64,000 bases of DNA. Source: Actinoplanes sp. SE50/110 (GTDB taxonomy: Bacteria > Actinomycetota > Actinomycetes > Mycobacteriales > Micromonosporaceae). Under the pieces are notes generated by a model. The model saw nothing but the letters and a program-made list of their open reading frames with translations, was not told where the DNA came from and searched no databases. The stretch is from positions 2,216,001-2,280,000 of the forward strand of contig NZ_LT827010.1 of the NCBI RefSeq assembly GCF_900119315.1. The letters are read 5' to 3'. A program made the translations under genes and the position numbers. Below, one piece after another: positions 46,649 to 55,074 of this stretch; the stretch's first letter is position 1, and every line of letters starts with the position of its first letter.

Positions 46649-47227
46649 ATGCCGATTACCAGTGCCCGGTTCGTCTGGCCGATCGGCGACGGCCTGGTCC
46701 TGATGCCGCGCACCCCGGCGATCGCCATTGCGTACCACGCCCTGCTGGCCGCCAACCATGCCCGCCTGGCGCTCTGGTCGCCGGGTCTCGGTGAACCGAC
46801 CCCGGAAGGCACCCGCACCGCCCTGGCGACCGCCGCGGCCGCCTGGCTCGCCGGCACACGCCTGCCCCTCGCCATCGGCGTGCCCACCGGCAACGGCCAC
46901 AACCTGGTCGGCGCGACGAACCTGACCATCGATGCGCCGACCGCATCCGCCGAGCTCGGCTTCTGGGTCGACGCCGCCGCCGAGGGCCGTGGAATCGTCA
47001 GCCGCACCCTGCACGCCGTGCTCGACCACGCCTTCGGCGACCTCGGCCTGCACCGGGTCGAGATGCGCACGCTGACCACCAACCACCGCAGCCACCGTCT
47101 GGCGGACCGCCTCGGCTTCCTCCGCGAGGGCGTGCTGCGCGACGCGGTCCGCTTCCCCGACGGCCCCCGCGACGTAGCGGTATACGCCCTGCTCGCCAAG
47201 GATTTCACCCCGCCGGCCGCGAGGTAG
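46649..47227 (+). CDS. GNAT acetyltransferase (RimL-like)
   Basis: A 192-residue acetyltransferase. The motifs ASAELGFWVDAAAEGRGIVS (acetyl-CoA loop EGRGIVS), LHRVEMRTLTTNHRSHRLAD and RLGFLREGVLRDAVRFPDGP are typical of ribosomal-protein-serine/alanine acetyltransferases (Acetyltransf_3). ATG 46649 has AAAGGA 8 nt upstream. The longer frame from 46487 would overlap the MerR-type promoter and lacks a ribosome site. It diverges from the metal operon across a 195-bp spacer. The following spacer 47228-47385 holds nothing I recognise. Confidence 0.87.
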   Translation: MPITSARFVWPIGDGLVLMPRTPAIAIAYHALLAANHARLALWSPGLGEPTPEGTRTALATAAAAWLAGTRLPLAIGVPTGNGHNLVGATNLTIDAPTASAELGFWVDAAAEGRGIVSRTLHAVLDHAFGDLGLHRVEMRTLTTNHRSHRLADRLGFLREGVLRDAVRFPDGPRDVAVYALLAKDFTPPAAR

Positions 47228-47385
47228 CGGAGCCCACCGCCGGGGTCCGGACACAGGATCTGCGATGCCCGGCCATCGGCATGCTCGGTAGGGGCAGGCG
47301 CCTGGCAGCCCTGGCCCCCGCCGTCGCCGAACCAGCGGATTCCTCGACCACCTCACCCGCGACACGACCGCCGTCGGATGCCGGC

Positions 47386-48117
47386 TCAACATGTTGTCAA
47401 GCGGGCGTACAGGGCCACGAGGTCGGCCTCGGGCAGACCGTTGTCGAGGAGATAGTCGGGCATTGTCAGTGCCTCGACAGTTGCGGTCAGTGACGCCGCG
47501 ATGGTGGTGTCGTGGCCGTTGAGCAGCTCGTTGACAGCGGTGAGCTGGTCACCGGCACCGAGTTCGGCATACCGCCGCCTCATCCGGTCGAAAGTCAGCA
47601 GATAGTCGGCGATGATCTCCCCGGGTGTCGCCGCGGCCAAGGTCAGCAGCACCAGAGCGAGCAACCCGGTACGGTCCTTTCCGCCGGCACAGTGGAACAC
47701 CACGCATCCCGGGGCGGCGGTCGCGATCGCCTGGACGGCGGCGACCACCAGTTCGGGGTGCTCGGCCAGCATCGCCGGGTAGTGCAGCGGTGACGCCAGA
47801 TTGTCGATCCTCTGCCAGCGCTCGTAGAACGGTGTACCCGGCGGCTCCAGCGGGACCCGCACCGTGGTGATGCCCGGCGGTCTCGACGCGACCTCCGGCC
47901 GGCACTCGCTCGCATGGCGCAGATCGACCACGGTGCGGACCCCGTGCGCCCAGGCCGCCGCCCACCCGTGCCGGCTCAGACGGGTCGGCGCCTCCATCCG
48001 GACCACCGCGCCGGGCCGCACCCGTCCGAGGCCGCCCAGATCGCGAACGTTGACACACCCGTCCCACGTGAGCTCCCGGCCACCGGCCACGTCCACAGCG
48101 CCCTCCGACAACCGCAT
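47386..48117 (-). CDS. Tyrosine/serine protein phosphatase (PTP-like)
   Basis: A 243-residue phosphatase. The N-terminus GCVNVRDLGGLGRVRPGAVV is the common NxRDLGG start of the bacterial Y_phosphatase3/IphP group. The P-loop is VFHCAGGKDRTGLL (Cys-x5-Arg), with a Lys-Asp in the loop as in lipid- or phosphotyrosine-active members. The general acid is probably in the preceding loop. ATG 48117 lies 2 bp after the stop of the PNPOx-like gene, so the two are cotranscribed. Substrate may be phosphoprotein or phosphoinositide. Confidence 0.88.
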   Translation of the reverse strand: MRLSEGAVDVAGGRELTWDGCVNVRDLGGLGRVRPGAVVRMEAPTRLSRHGWAAAWAHGVRTVVDLRHASECRPEVASRPPGITTVRVPLEPPGTPFYERWQRIDNLASPLHYPAMLAEHPELVVAAVQAIATAAPGCVVFHCAGGKDRTGLLALVLLTLAAATPGEIIADYLLTFDRMRRRYAELGAGDQLTAVNELLNGHDTTIAASLTATVEALTMPDYLLDNGLPEADLVALYARLTTC

Positions 48118-48119
48118 CG

Positions 48120-48779
48120 TCAGGGCCAGAGTAGGTCGCGGGTCCAGGTGGGGTCGGTGCGGGTGTAGCGGAGGCGGGTGTGCCGGCGCTGATGGTCGCC
48201 CTGCCAGAATTCGACGGTGCCGGCGGTCAGGGTGTGCAGCGTCCACTCCGGAACGACGTGTCCGGGGTCGGCGAGGATCCGCTCGTGGGCCGCCCGCACG
48301 GCCGAGTCCAGGGTTTCCCGGTCGGTGAGGGGTCGGCTCTGCCGGCCGAGGGAGGCTTCGGCGCGGGAGCCGGCCGGGCGGGCCAGGAAGTCGGCGGCGC
48401 TGCGGTCGGGCGGTTCGGGGCGGACCGTTCCGCGGACCCGGATCTGACGGGCCTGCGCCGGCCAGTAGAAGGTGAGCGCCGCGCCCGGGTGCCGGCTCAG
48501 ATCCCGGCCTTTCGGGCTGGCCGCGTGGACGGCGAACTGCCAGCCGGTGGCGTCGACGTTCTTGAGGATCAGGACCCGGGCCGCGGGGACGCCGTCGTCT
48601 CCGATCGTCGACAGGGTCATGGCGTGCGGCTCGCGGACACCGGCGTCGACCGCCGCGACGAGCCAGTCGACGAACAGGGTCTCGGGGTGCGGCGGGGCGG
48701 CGGCCGGGTCGAAGCCGGGCAGGTCGCCGGCGAACACGGCCAGGCCGCGCAGGTATGGCCGGATGTCGGTCGTCGTCAC
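48120..48779 (-). CDS. Pyridoxamine 5'-phosphate oxidase-like FMN protein
   Basis: A 219-residue protein of the pyridoxamine phosphate oxidase fold. PHAMTLSTIGDDGVPAARVL and ILKNVDATGWQFAVHAASPK form the FMN-binding barrel. GAALTFYWPAQARQIRVRGT matches the typical middle, and the C-terminal EFWQGDHQRRHTRLRYTR resembles the WQG/R-x-R substrate-binding tail of PdxH. It may be a true PdxH or a paralogue; I cannot decide. It starts at 48779 and is followed 2 bp later by the phosphatase gene. Confidence 0.87.
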   Translation of the reverse strand: MTTTDIRPYLRGLAVFAGDLPGFDPAAAPPHPETLFVDWLVAAVDAGVREPHAMTLSTIGDDGVPAARVLILKNVDATGWQFAVHAASPKGRDLSRHPGAALTFYWPAQARQIRVRGTVRPEPPDRSAADFLARPAGSRAEASLGRQSRPLTDRETLDSAVRAAHERILADPGHVVPEWTLHTLTAGTVEFWQGDHQRRHTRLRYTRTDPTWTRDLLWP

Positions 48780-48902
48780 GGGGTGACGCTAAACCTGTAC
48801 CCCGGGGTGCGGGTCAAGACGTGAGCCGGGGCCGATGGGATGACCCGGACCCGCCTCCCATGGCGGATACTGGCCGGTAACCCCGATCGGAAGGTGGTGG
48901 AC

Positions 48903-51101
48903 GTGAGCCACACGGCGTATCGCACGTGTCCGCTCTGTGAGGCGGCCTGCGGCCTGGAGCTGACCGTCGACGAGGGCACGGTGACCGCGGTCCGCGGCGA
49001 CCGCGACCATGTTTTCAGCGGCGGTTTCCTCTGCCCCAAGGGCGCGACTTTCGGGCGGCTCACCGACGATCCCGACCGGCTCCGCCGGCCGATGATCCGC
49101 CGGAACGGGCGGCACGAGGAGGTCTCCTGGGCTGAGGCGTTCGCCGCGGTCCAAGAAGGCCTTCGGCCGATTGTCGAGCGGTACGGGCCGCAGGCCGTCG
49201 CCGCATACCTGGGAAACCCGAACGTGCACACGATGGCCGGCGGGCTGTATGTGACGCCGCTGCTGAAAGCGCTGGGCACCCGGAACGTCTTCTCGGCCAG
49301 CACCGTGGACCAGATGCCGAAGCACGTCTCGTGCGGCTATCTGTTCGGCAGCCCGCTGGCCATTCCGGTGCCGGACCTGGACCGTACCGACTACCTGCTG
49401 GTGCTCGGCGCGAACCCGTGGGAGTCGAACGGCAGCCTGGCCACGGCGGCCGACTTCCCGGGGCGGCTCAAGGCCATTCAGGCGCGCGGCGGCCGGTTCG
49501 TGGTGGTGGATCCGCGGCGGACGCGGACCGCCGAGCACGCCGACGAGCACCTGTTCATCCGGCCGGGGACCGACGCGTTCCTGCTGTTCGGCATCGTGCA
49601 CACGTTGTTCGCCGAGGGGCTGACGAAGCTGGGCGGGCTCACGTCGTACGTCAATGGTGTCGACGAGGTGCGCCGCCTGGCCGGGAGTTTCCCGCCGGAG
49701 CGGGTCGCCGCGGTCTGTGATGTTCCCGCGGAGCGGATTCGCGGGCTGGCCCGCGAGTTGGCGGCTGCGCCGACCGCCGCGGTCTACGGGCGGATCGGCA
49801 CCTGCACGGTCGAGTTCGGGACGCTGACCAGCTGGCTGGTCGACGTGGTGAACGTGCTGACCGGGAACCTGGACCGGCCGGGCGGGGTGATGTTCCCGCT
49901 GGCCGCGCATCTGCGGCGCGGCTCGTCCGGCGGGCGTGGGTTCCGCACCGGGCGGTGGCGCAGCCGGGTGCGCGGGCTGCCCGAGGTCAAGGGCGAGCTG
50001 CCGGTGGCGACGCTGGCCGACGAGATCGAGACGCCGGGTGACGGACAGGTGCGGGCGCTGCTGACGGTGGCCGGCAATCCGGTGCTGTCGACGCCGAACA
50101 GTGAGCGGCTGGACCGGGCGCTGGCCGGCCTCGACTTCATGGTCAGTGTCGACCCGTATCTGAACGAGACCACCCGGCACGCCGACGTGATCCTGCCGCC
50201 GCTGGACGCGACCCGCAAGGGGCACTACGACTTCTCGTTCCTGGCCCTCGCGGTGCGCAATTTCGCGGCGTACTCGCCGCCGGTGCTGCCGCCGCGGCCC
50301 GACGAGCGGGACGAGTGCGACATCCTGGCGCAGCTGACGCTGATCGTTTCCGGGCGCGACGGGGAGCCGGCTGACCTGCACGAGGCGCTGCTGAGCGGAG
50401 CGCTCGGCAAGGTCGCCGAGGCGACCGGACGGCCGGTGGACGAACTGCGGGAGTTGGTCACCGGGGACGGCCCGGCGGAGCGGCTGCTCGATGTGGCGTT
50501 GCGGACCGGGGCGTACGGCGACCTGTTCGGCGCCGCGCCGGAGGGGCTGTCCCTGCGGCGGCTGATCGAGTCCCCGCACGGGGTGGACCTGGGGCCGCTG
50601 CGGCCGCGGATCCCGGAGGTGCTGCGGACGCCGAGCGGGCTGGTCGAGCTGTGCCCGCCGGAGCTGGCCGCCGAGGCGGACCGGCTGCTGGCCGCGGTCG
50701 ACCGCCCCCGGCCGGAGATGGTGCTGATCGGACGGCGGCACCTGCGGTCCAACAACAGCTGGATGCACAACGTACCGGCGCTGGTGAAGGGCCGCGACCG
50801 GTGCACACTGCAGGTGCATCCGGCCGACGCGTCCCGGCTGGGGCTGGCCGACGGCGGGTCCGCGGCGGTGTCGTCGCGGGCCGGGAGCCTGGCGGCGCCG
50901 GTCGAGGTGACCGACCGGGTGATGCCGGGCGTGGTGAGCCTGCCGCACGGGTGGGGGCACTCGCTGTCCGGGGTGCGGCTGGCGGTGGCCGCGGCGCATC
51001 CCGGGGTGAACTCCAACGTGCTGACCGACGAGCTGGTCCTGGACCCGCTGTCCGGCAACTCGGTGCTGAACGGCATCCCGGTCGAGCTGAAGCCGGCGTG
51101 A
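48903..51101 (+). CDS. Molybdopterin-dependent oxidoreductase (formate-dehydrogenase-like)
   Basis: A 732-residue Mo/W-bisPGD enzyme. The N-terminal Fe-S segment has CPLCEAACGLELTV and FLCPKG. Then come AAYLGNPNVHTMAG, QMPKHVSCGYLFGS, LLVLGANPWESNGS and VVVDPRRTRTAEHAD, the usual cofactor-binding stretches. GNLDRPGG and LSTPNSERLD follow. The C-terminal domain has NNSWMHNVPALVKGRDRCTL and the final SLPHGWGH, VNSNVLTDE. No Tat signal is seen, so it is cytosolic. GTG 48903 fits the AAGGTGG region upstream; ATG 48840 is possible. The substrate is unknown. The stop overlaps the patatin start. Confidence 0.88.
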   Translation: MSHTAYRTCPLCEAACGLELTVDEGTVTAVRGDRDHVFSGGFLCPKGATFGRLTDDPDRLRRPMIRRNGRHEEVSWAEAFAAVQEGLRPIVERYGPQAVAAYLGNPNVHTMAGGLYVTPLLKALGTRNVFSASTVDQMPKHVSCGYLFGSPLAIPVPDLDRTDYLLVLGANPWESNGSLATAADFPGRLKAIQARGGRFVVVDPRRTRTAEHADEHLFIRPGTDAFLLFGIVHTLFAEGLTKLGGLTSYVNGVDEVRRLAGSFPPERVAAVCDVPAERIRGLARELAAAPTAAVYGRIGTCTVEFGTLTSWLVDVVNVLTGNLDRPGGVMFPLAAHLRRGSSGGRGFRTGRWRSRVRGLPEVKGELPVATLADEIETPGDGQVRALLTVAGNPVLSTPNSERLDRALAGLDFMVSVDPYLNETTRHADVILPPLDATRKGHYDFSFLALAVRNFAAYSPPVLPPRPDERDECDILAQLTLIVSGRDGEPADLHEALLSGALGKVAEATGRPVDELRELVTGDGPAERLLDVALRTGAYGDLFGAAPEGLSLRRLIESPHGVDLGPLRPRIPEVLRTPSGLVELCPPELAAEADRLLAAVDRPRPEMVLIGRRHLRSNNSWMHNVPALVKGRDRCTLQVHPADASRLGLADGGSAAVSSRAGSLAAPVEVTDRVMPGVVSLPHGWGHSLSGVRLAVAAAHPGVNSNVLTDELVLDPLSGNSVLNGIPVELKPA

Positions 51102-51913
51102 GCGTGGACGAGCCGATCAGGATCGGTCTGGCGCTGGGCGGGGGTGCGGTCCGCGGGGCCGCCCACATCGGCGTCCTGGACGCGCTGGACCGGGCCGGAT
51201 TGTCCCCCTCGGTGGTCACCGGGACGAGCGCGGGCGCGCTGGTCGGTGCGCTGTATGCGGCCGGTCGCACGCCGGCCGAGATCGCCTCACTGGCGCAGAC
51301 GTTGCGGTGGGCGCGGCTGGTGCGCCCCGGGCGTACCCGCAAGGCGCTCTTCGAGACGAGCAAGCTCGGGCTGTTCCTCGACTCGTCGCTGGCGAGCGTG
51401 GACTTCGCCGATCTGAAGCTGCCGTTCGCGGCGGTGGCGTGCGAGTTGACCACCGGGCGGGAGGTGGTGATGACCGACGGCCCGGTGGCGTCCGCGGTGC
51501 TGGCCAGCGCGGCCATCCCGGGCGTCTTCCCCCCGGTGGAGCGGGACGGGCATCTGCTGGTCGACGGCGGCATGGTGACCATGGTCCCGGCCGCCGCGGC
51601 CCGCCGGCTGGGCGCCGACCTGGTGATCGCGGTGGATGTCTCCGGGCCGCTGCCGCGCCGGCCGCCGACCACGCTGCTGCACATCATGGTGGCGGTCAGC
51701 ACGCTGCAGCCCGGTGGCACCGACCGGCTGGCCGAGGAGTCCGACCTGGTGCTCTGCCCGGAGGTGGACGAGTACGCGTTCTGGGAACTGGGCCGGATCC
51801 CGGAATTCGAACAGGCCGGCCGGGTGGCGACCGAGCGGGCGCTGCCGCTGCTGCGGGCGCTGATCGAGGCGTGGTCGGCGCGCCGGGCGTGGGAACGGGA
51901 GCGGAATCGCTGA
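51098..51913 (+). CDS. Patatin-like phospholipase
   Basis: A 271-residue patatin/RssA-type lipid acyl hydrolase. The oxyanion Gly-rich motif is ALGGGAVRGAAHIGV, the nucleophile is in VTGTSAGALVGAL (GTSAG) and the catalytic Asp is in LLVDGGMVTMVP, so the Ser-Asp dyad is intact. No signal peptide is visible. The GTG at 51098 overlaps the stop of the molybdopterin enzyme as GTGA, suggesting co-expression. A GTG at 51104 is an alternative. Why an oxidoreductase is coupled to a lipase is unknown. Confidence 0.88.
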   Translation: MSVDEPIRIGLALGGGAVRGAAHIGVLDALDRAGLSPSVVTGTSAGALVGALYAAGRTPAEIASLAQTLRWARLVRPGRTRKALFETSKLGLFLDSSLASVDFADLKLPFAAVACELTTGREVVMTDGPVASAVLASAAIPGVFPPVERDGHLLVDGGMVTMVPAAAARRLGADLVIAVDVSGPLPRRPPTTLLHIMVAVSTLQPGGTDRLAEESDLVLCPEVDEYAFWELGRIPEFEQAGRVATERALPLLRALIEAWSARRAWERERNR

Positions 51914-51920
51914 CCCGCTT

Positions 51921-51942
51921 GCTATGCAACAAGTTGCATAGC
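51921..51942. promoter_or_regulatory. Perfect 10-bp-arm palindrome, PadR operator candidate
   Basis: The left arm GCTATGCAAC (51921-51930), centre AA, and the exact reverse-complement arm (51933-51942) form a 22-bp perfect palindrome. It ends one base before the first ATG of the padR-like gene. TATGCAAC-type palindromes are typical binding sites of PadR regulators, so autoregulation of the PadR/acyl-CoA dehydrogenase operon is likely. Confidence 0.75.
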
Positions 51943-51954
51943 ATGATGCCGGGC

Positions 51955-52491
51955 ATGGCCCTGGAACACGCGATCCTGGTCTCCCTGCTGGAGCGGCCCG
52001 GCTCGGGATACGAGCTGGCCCGCCGCTTCGAGCGGTCGATCGGCCGGTTCTGGACCGCCACCCACCAGCAGATCTACCGGGTGCTCAAGCGGATGGAGGC
52101 GGACGGCTGGGTCACCGCGCTGGAGGTCGGCCAGGACGGGCGGCCCGACAAGCGGGAGTTCTCCGTCTCGGACACCGGCCGCGCGGTGCTCACCGGCTGG
52201 CTGCACGAGCCGGTGCAGCCCGAGGCGGTCCGGCACGACCTGGCGGTCAAGGTGCGCGGGGCGGCGTTCGACGACGCGGCCGGGCGGGCGGCGCTGATCG
52301 ACGAGGTGGTCCGCTACCGCGCCGAGCATGAGGATCTGCTGGCCCGCTACCTCGCCGGAGAAAAACGCGATTTCTCCGAAAAAAAGGGACAGAAGCTTCA
52401 GCACGTCGTGCTGCGCGGCGGCATCGCGTACGAGCGGATGCTCCTCGCCTGGCTCGACGACGTTCTCACCACGCTCCGAGAGGAATTCTGA
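51955..52491 (+). CDS. PadR-family transcriptional regulator
   Basis: A 178-residue PadR regulator. The winged-helix domain reads ALEHAILVSLLERPGSGYEL and QIYRVLKRMEADGWVTALEV with the wing GQDGRPDKREFSVSD. The C-terminal Vir-like helical domain dimerises (VRHDLAVKVRGAAFDD onward). I favour ATG 51955, where the family's MALEHAILVSLLE begins; ATG 51943 and 51946 are possible. No ribosome site precedes any of them, so the message may be leaderless behind the palindrome at 51921-51942. The next gene starts 3 bp after the stop and is probably controlled by it. Confidence 0.9.
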   Translation: MALEHAILVSLLERPGSGYELARRFERSIGRFWTATHQQIYRVLKRMEADGWVTALEVGQDGRPDKREFSVSDTGRAVLTGWLHEPVQPEAVRHDLAVKVRGAAFDDAAGRAALIDEVVRYRAEHEDLLARYLAGEKRDFSEKKGQKLQHVVLRGGIAYERMLLAWLDDVLTTLREEF

Positions 52492-52494
52492 CCA

Positions 52495-54162
52495 GTGCTG
52501 TTCAACCCGGCCACGGCCGACTTCGCGCGGTTCGACGCGGAGACCCGCCGCCTGCTGCGCGCCACCGTCGACTTCTTCGAGGCGCGCGGCAAGCGGGCGC
52601 TGATCGACAGCTACATCAACCGGACCTGGTACGCCGACTTCCTGGACTTCGCGGCCAAGGAGGGGCTGTTCGCCACCTTCATGACCCCCGGCGGTGACGG
52701 CGACAAGCGGTGGGACACCGCCCGCAACGCCGCGCTGAGCGAGATCCTCGGCTTCTACGGACTCGATTACTGGTACGTGTGGCAGGTGACCGTGCTGGGC
52801 CTCGGACCGGTGTGGCAGAGCGCGAACGCGGACGCCCGCGCGCACGCCGCCCGCCTGCTCGACGAGGGTCACGTGATGGCGTTCGGCCTGTCCGAGAAGG
52901 GGCACGGGGCGGACATCTACGCCACCGACATGGTGCTCACCCCGGCCGGGGACGGCACTTGGCGGGCCAACGGCACCAAGTACTACATCGGCAACGGCAA
53001 CGTGGCCGGTCTCGTGTCGGTGTTCGGCAAGACCGACGACGGCTACGTGTTCTTCACCGCCGACAGCCGCCATCCGTCGTACCACCTGATCAAGAACGTC
53101 GTGAACAAGCAGATGTACGTCAGCACCTTCGAGCTGCGCGACTACCCGGTGCGCGAGCAGGACATCCTGCACACCGGACAGGCCGCCTTCGACGCCGCGC
53201 TGAACACGGTGAACGTCGGCAAGTTCAACCTGTGCACGGCGGCGATCGGCATCTGCGAGCACGCCATGTACGAGGCGGTCACCCACGCGCACCGGCGGAT
53301 GCTGTACGGCAAGCCGGTGACGAATTTCCCGCACGTGCGGCGGGAACTGGCCGACGCGTACGTCCGCCTGGTCGCCATGAAGCTGTTCAGCGACCGCGCG
53401 GTCGACTACTTCCGGTCGGCCGGCCCCGACGACCGCCGCTACCTGCTGTTCAACCCGATGACCAAGATGAAGGTCACCACCGAGGGCGAGCGGGTGATCG
53501 ACCTGATGTGGGACGTGATCGCGGCCAAGGGCTTCGAGGCGGACACCTACTTCGACAAGGCCGCGATGGACATCCGGGGCCTGCCGAAGCTGGAGGGCAC
53601 CGTCCACGTCAACCTGGCGCTGATCCTCAAGTTCATGCCGAACTACCTGCACCACCCGGTTTCCTACGACCCGGTCCCGACCCGGGACGATCCCGCGGAC
53701 GACGAGTTCCTGTTCCGCCAGGGGCCGGCGCGCGGGCTCGGGGCGATCCGGTTCCACGACTGGCGGATCGCCTACGACAAGTTCGCCGAGCTGCCGAACG
53801 TGGCCCGCTTCCGCCGGCAGGCCGACGCGCTGTGCGAGCTGTCGGTGGCTCCGGAGCAGCACGCCGACCTGGACTTCCTCCTGTCGGTGGGCCAGCTGTT
53901 CGCACTGGTCGTCTACGGGCAGCTGATCCTGGAACAGGCCGAGCTGACCGGCCTCGACGCTCAGCTGCTCGACGCGATCTTCGAGGTGCTGGTCCGGGAC
54001 TTCGCGCAGTACGCCACGGACCTGCACGGCAAGACGACGACCACCGACGAGCAGGCGGCGTGGGCGCTCGCCCAGGTGCTCCGCCCGGTCGCCGACGAGG
54101 CCCGCACCGCCGCGGTGTGGGAGCAGGTGCTGGCGCTGGTGGGTGCGTACGAGATGCGCTGA
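52495..54162 (+). CDS. Acyl-CoA dehydrogenase
   Basis: A 555-residue flavoprotein of the acyl-CoA dehydrogenase fold, longer than the standard 380-400 residues. Stretches seen are MAFGLSEKGHGADIYATDMV (substrate/FAD loop), ANGTKYYIGNGNVAGLVSVF, GKFNLCTAAIGICEHAMYEA and NPMTKMKVTTEGERVIDLMW. The C-terminal extension resembles other long actinobacterial and plant-type members. Oxidation of an unusual or branched acyl-CoA is plausible. It starts at GTG 52495, 3 bp after the PadR stop, and is presumably repressed by PadR. Confidence 0.88.
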   Translation: MLFNPATADFARFDAETRRLLRATVDFFEARGKRALIDSYINRTWYADFLDFAAKEGLFATFMTPGGDGDKRWDTARNAALSEILGFYGLDYWYVWQVTVLGLGPVWQSANADARAHAARLLDEGHVMAFGLSEKGHGADIYATDMVLTPAGDGTWRANGTKYYIGNGNVAGLVSVFGKTDDGYVFFTADSRHPSYHLIKNVVNKQMYVSTFELRDYPVREQDILHTGQAAFDAALNTVNVGKFNLCTAAIGICEHAMYEAVTHAHRRMLYGKPVTNFPHVRRELADAYVRLVAMKLFSDRAVDYFRSAGPDDRRYLLFNPMTKMKVTTEGERVIDLMWDVIAAKGFEADTYFDKAAMDIRGLPKLEGTVHVNLALILKFMPNYLHHPVSYDPVPTRDDPADDEFLFRQGPARGLGAIRFHDWRIAYDKFAELPNVARFRRQADALCELSVAPEQHADLDFLLSVGQLFALVVYGQLILEQAELTGLDAQLLDAIFEVLVRDFAQYATDLHGKTTTTDEQAAWALAQVLRPVADEARTAAVWEQVLALVGAYEMR

Positions 54163-54368
54163 ACAAGGGGCGCTGGTGGGCGGAATCGGTCGCTGCGACG
54201 GGCGGCCGGCTCCTCGGCCCGGATCGCGTCATGAGCCCGTCGCGGGTTGGCGGGGGCCTGCCGGGCAAGCTGGTCCCAGCCGTCCGCCGCGGCCGAATTG
54301 GCGAACCGCAGGTCGAACTCGCCACCGACCGGCGGTGGCGCCGCACGATCACCTCGCTTCGGACTCAC
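54163..54368 (-). pseudogene. Truncated toxin gene of a toxin-antitoxin pair
   Basis: Starting at GTG 54368, which overlaps the antitoxin-like stop as GTGA, the frame encodes FDLRFANSAAADGWDQLARQ and APANPRRAHDAIRAEE. This matches what I know of the N-terminus of a small RelE/ParE-like toxin family in actinobacteria. After about 55 residues the similarity ends. The frame then runs antisense into the acyl-CoA dehydrogenase 3' end until a stop near 53961. The C-terminal half with the active residues is missing, so the toxin is probably dead. Confidence 0.6.
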
Positions 54369-54838
54369 TGCACCTCGGTCCCCACGACGGCCTGCCCAAG
54401 GTCTCCTTCCGGTTCCCGGGTGAGGATCTCCAGCAGGGCGGGGTCGGCGTGCACCTCCGCGGTGTGCCGCCACTGGGTCAGCAAGACCGCCACCGGTGAC
54501 AGGTTCGCCAGCGACGCCGCGCCCTGCGCCACCGCGATCAGCTCCATCAGCAACTGGTCGACATCGGCCTCGGGCAGGAACGTCACCCAGGGCAACGCCT
54601 CGGCCAGCACTGCCCGCACCGCTCCCGGCGGCTGCGTGCGAACCAGGCCGGCCAGCAGCCGGGCGGTCAAATCCACCACCACGCCGTCCCGGTCCAGCTG
54701 CTCCACCCGCATCAAGGCGAGGTCATCCGCATCCCGGCGTCGTAGCCGCAGCGCCCGCACCACCTCCAGGCGCTCGGCCGCCGCCGCCGGCCGGTGCAGG
54801 AACTCGCTGAACGGAAGATCCTCGAACGCCGCCGTCAT
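54365..54838 (-). CDS. Antitoxin-like protein paired with truncated toxin
   Basis: A 157-residue helical acidic protein from ATG 54838 (MTAAFEDLPFSEFLHRP). Stretches are ERLEVVRALRLRRRDADDLA, LMRVEQLDRDGVVVDLTARL and ALPWVTFLPEADVDQLLMEL. I do not recognise a DNA-binding motif with certainty. Its stop overlaps the start of the toxin remnant, the usual antitoxin-first order. With the toxin broken, it may be an orphan antitoxin still protecting against related toxins, or a decaying gene. Confidence 0.68.
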   Translation of the reverse strand: MTAAFEDLPFSEFLHRPAAAAERLEVVRALRLRRRDADDLALMRVEQLDRDGVVVDLTARLLAGLVRTQPPGAVRAVLAEALPWVTFLPEADVDQLLMELIAVAQGAASLANLSPVAVLLTQWRHTAEVHADPALLEILTREPEGDLGQAVVGTEVQ

Positions 54839-55074
54839 GACATCCACACTACCGTGGAACTCTGCCCACGAGCAGCTCGGCGGGCGGCGGAAGTGGACCA
54901 GCGGATGCTGAGCCGGTTCTGTCCCCGCATGATTCCGGCTCGTGAGGCCGTCGGTGGGAACACGGCGGCCGATGATCTCGCACAGGTTCGGCGCCCGGGG
55001 CAGGCTCGGCACCGCCGCCTCGCCGTCGGTCGGCATCCGGCACAGCAACCCTGTTCCTCACCCAGCTGATCATC

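Noticed and set aside
48789..50999. A 736-codon minus-strand frame opposite the molybdopterin enzyme
   Set aside because: Composition is Arg/Pro/Gln/His shadow sequence. The plus strand carries clear cofactor motifs.
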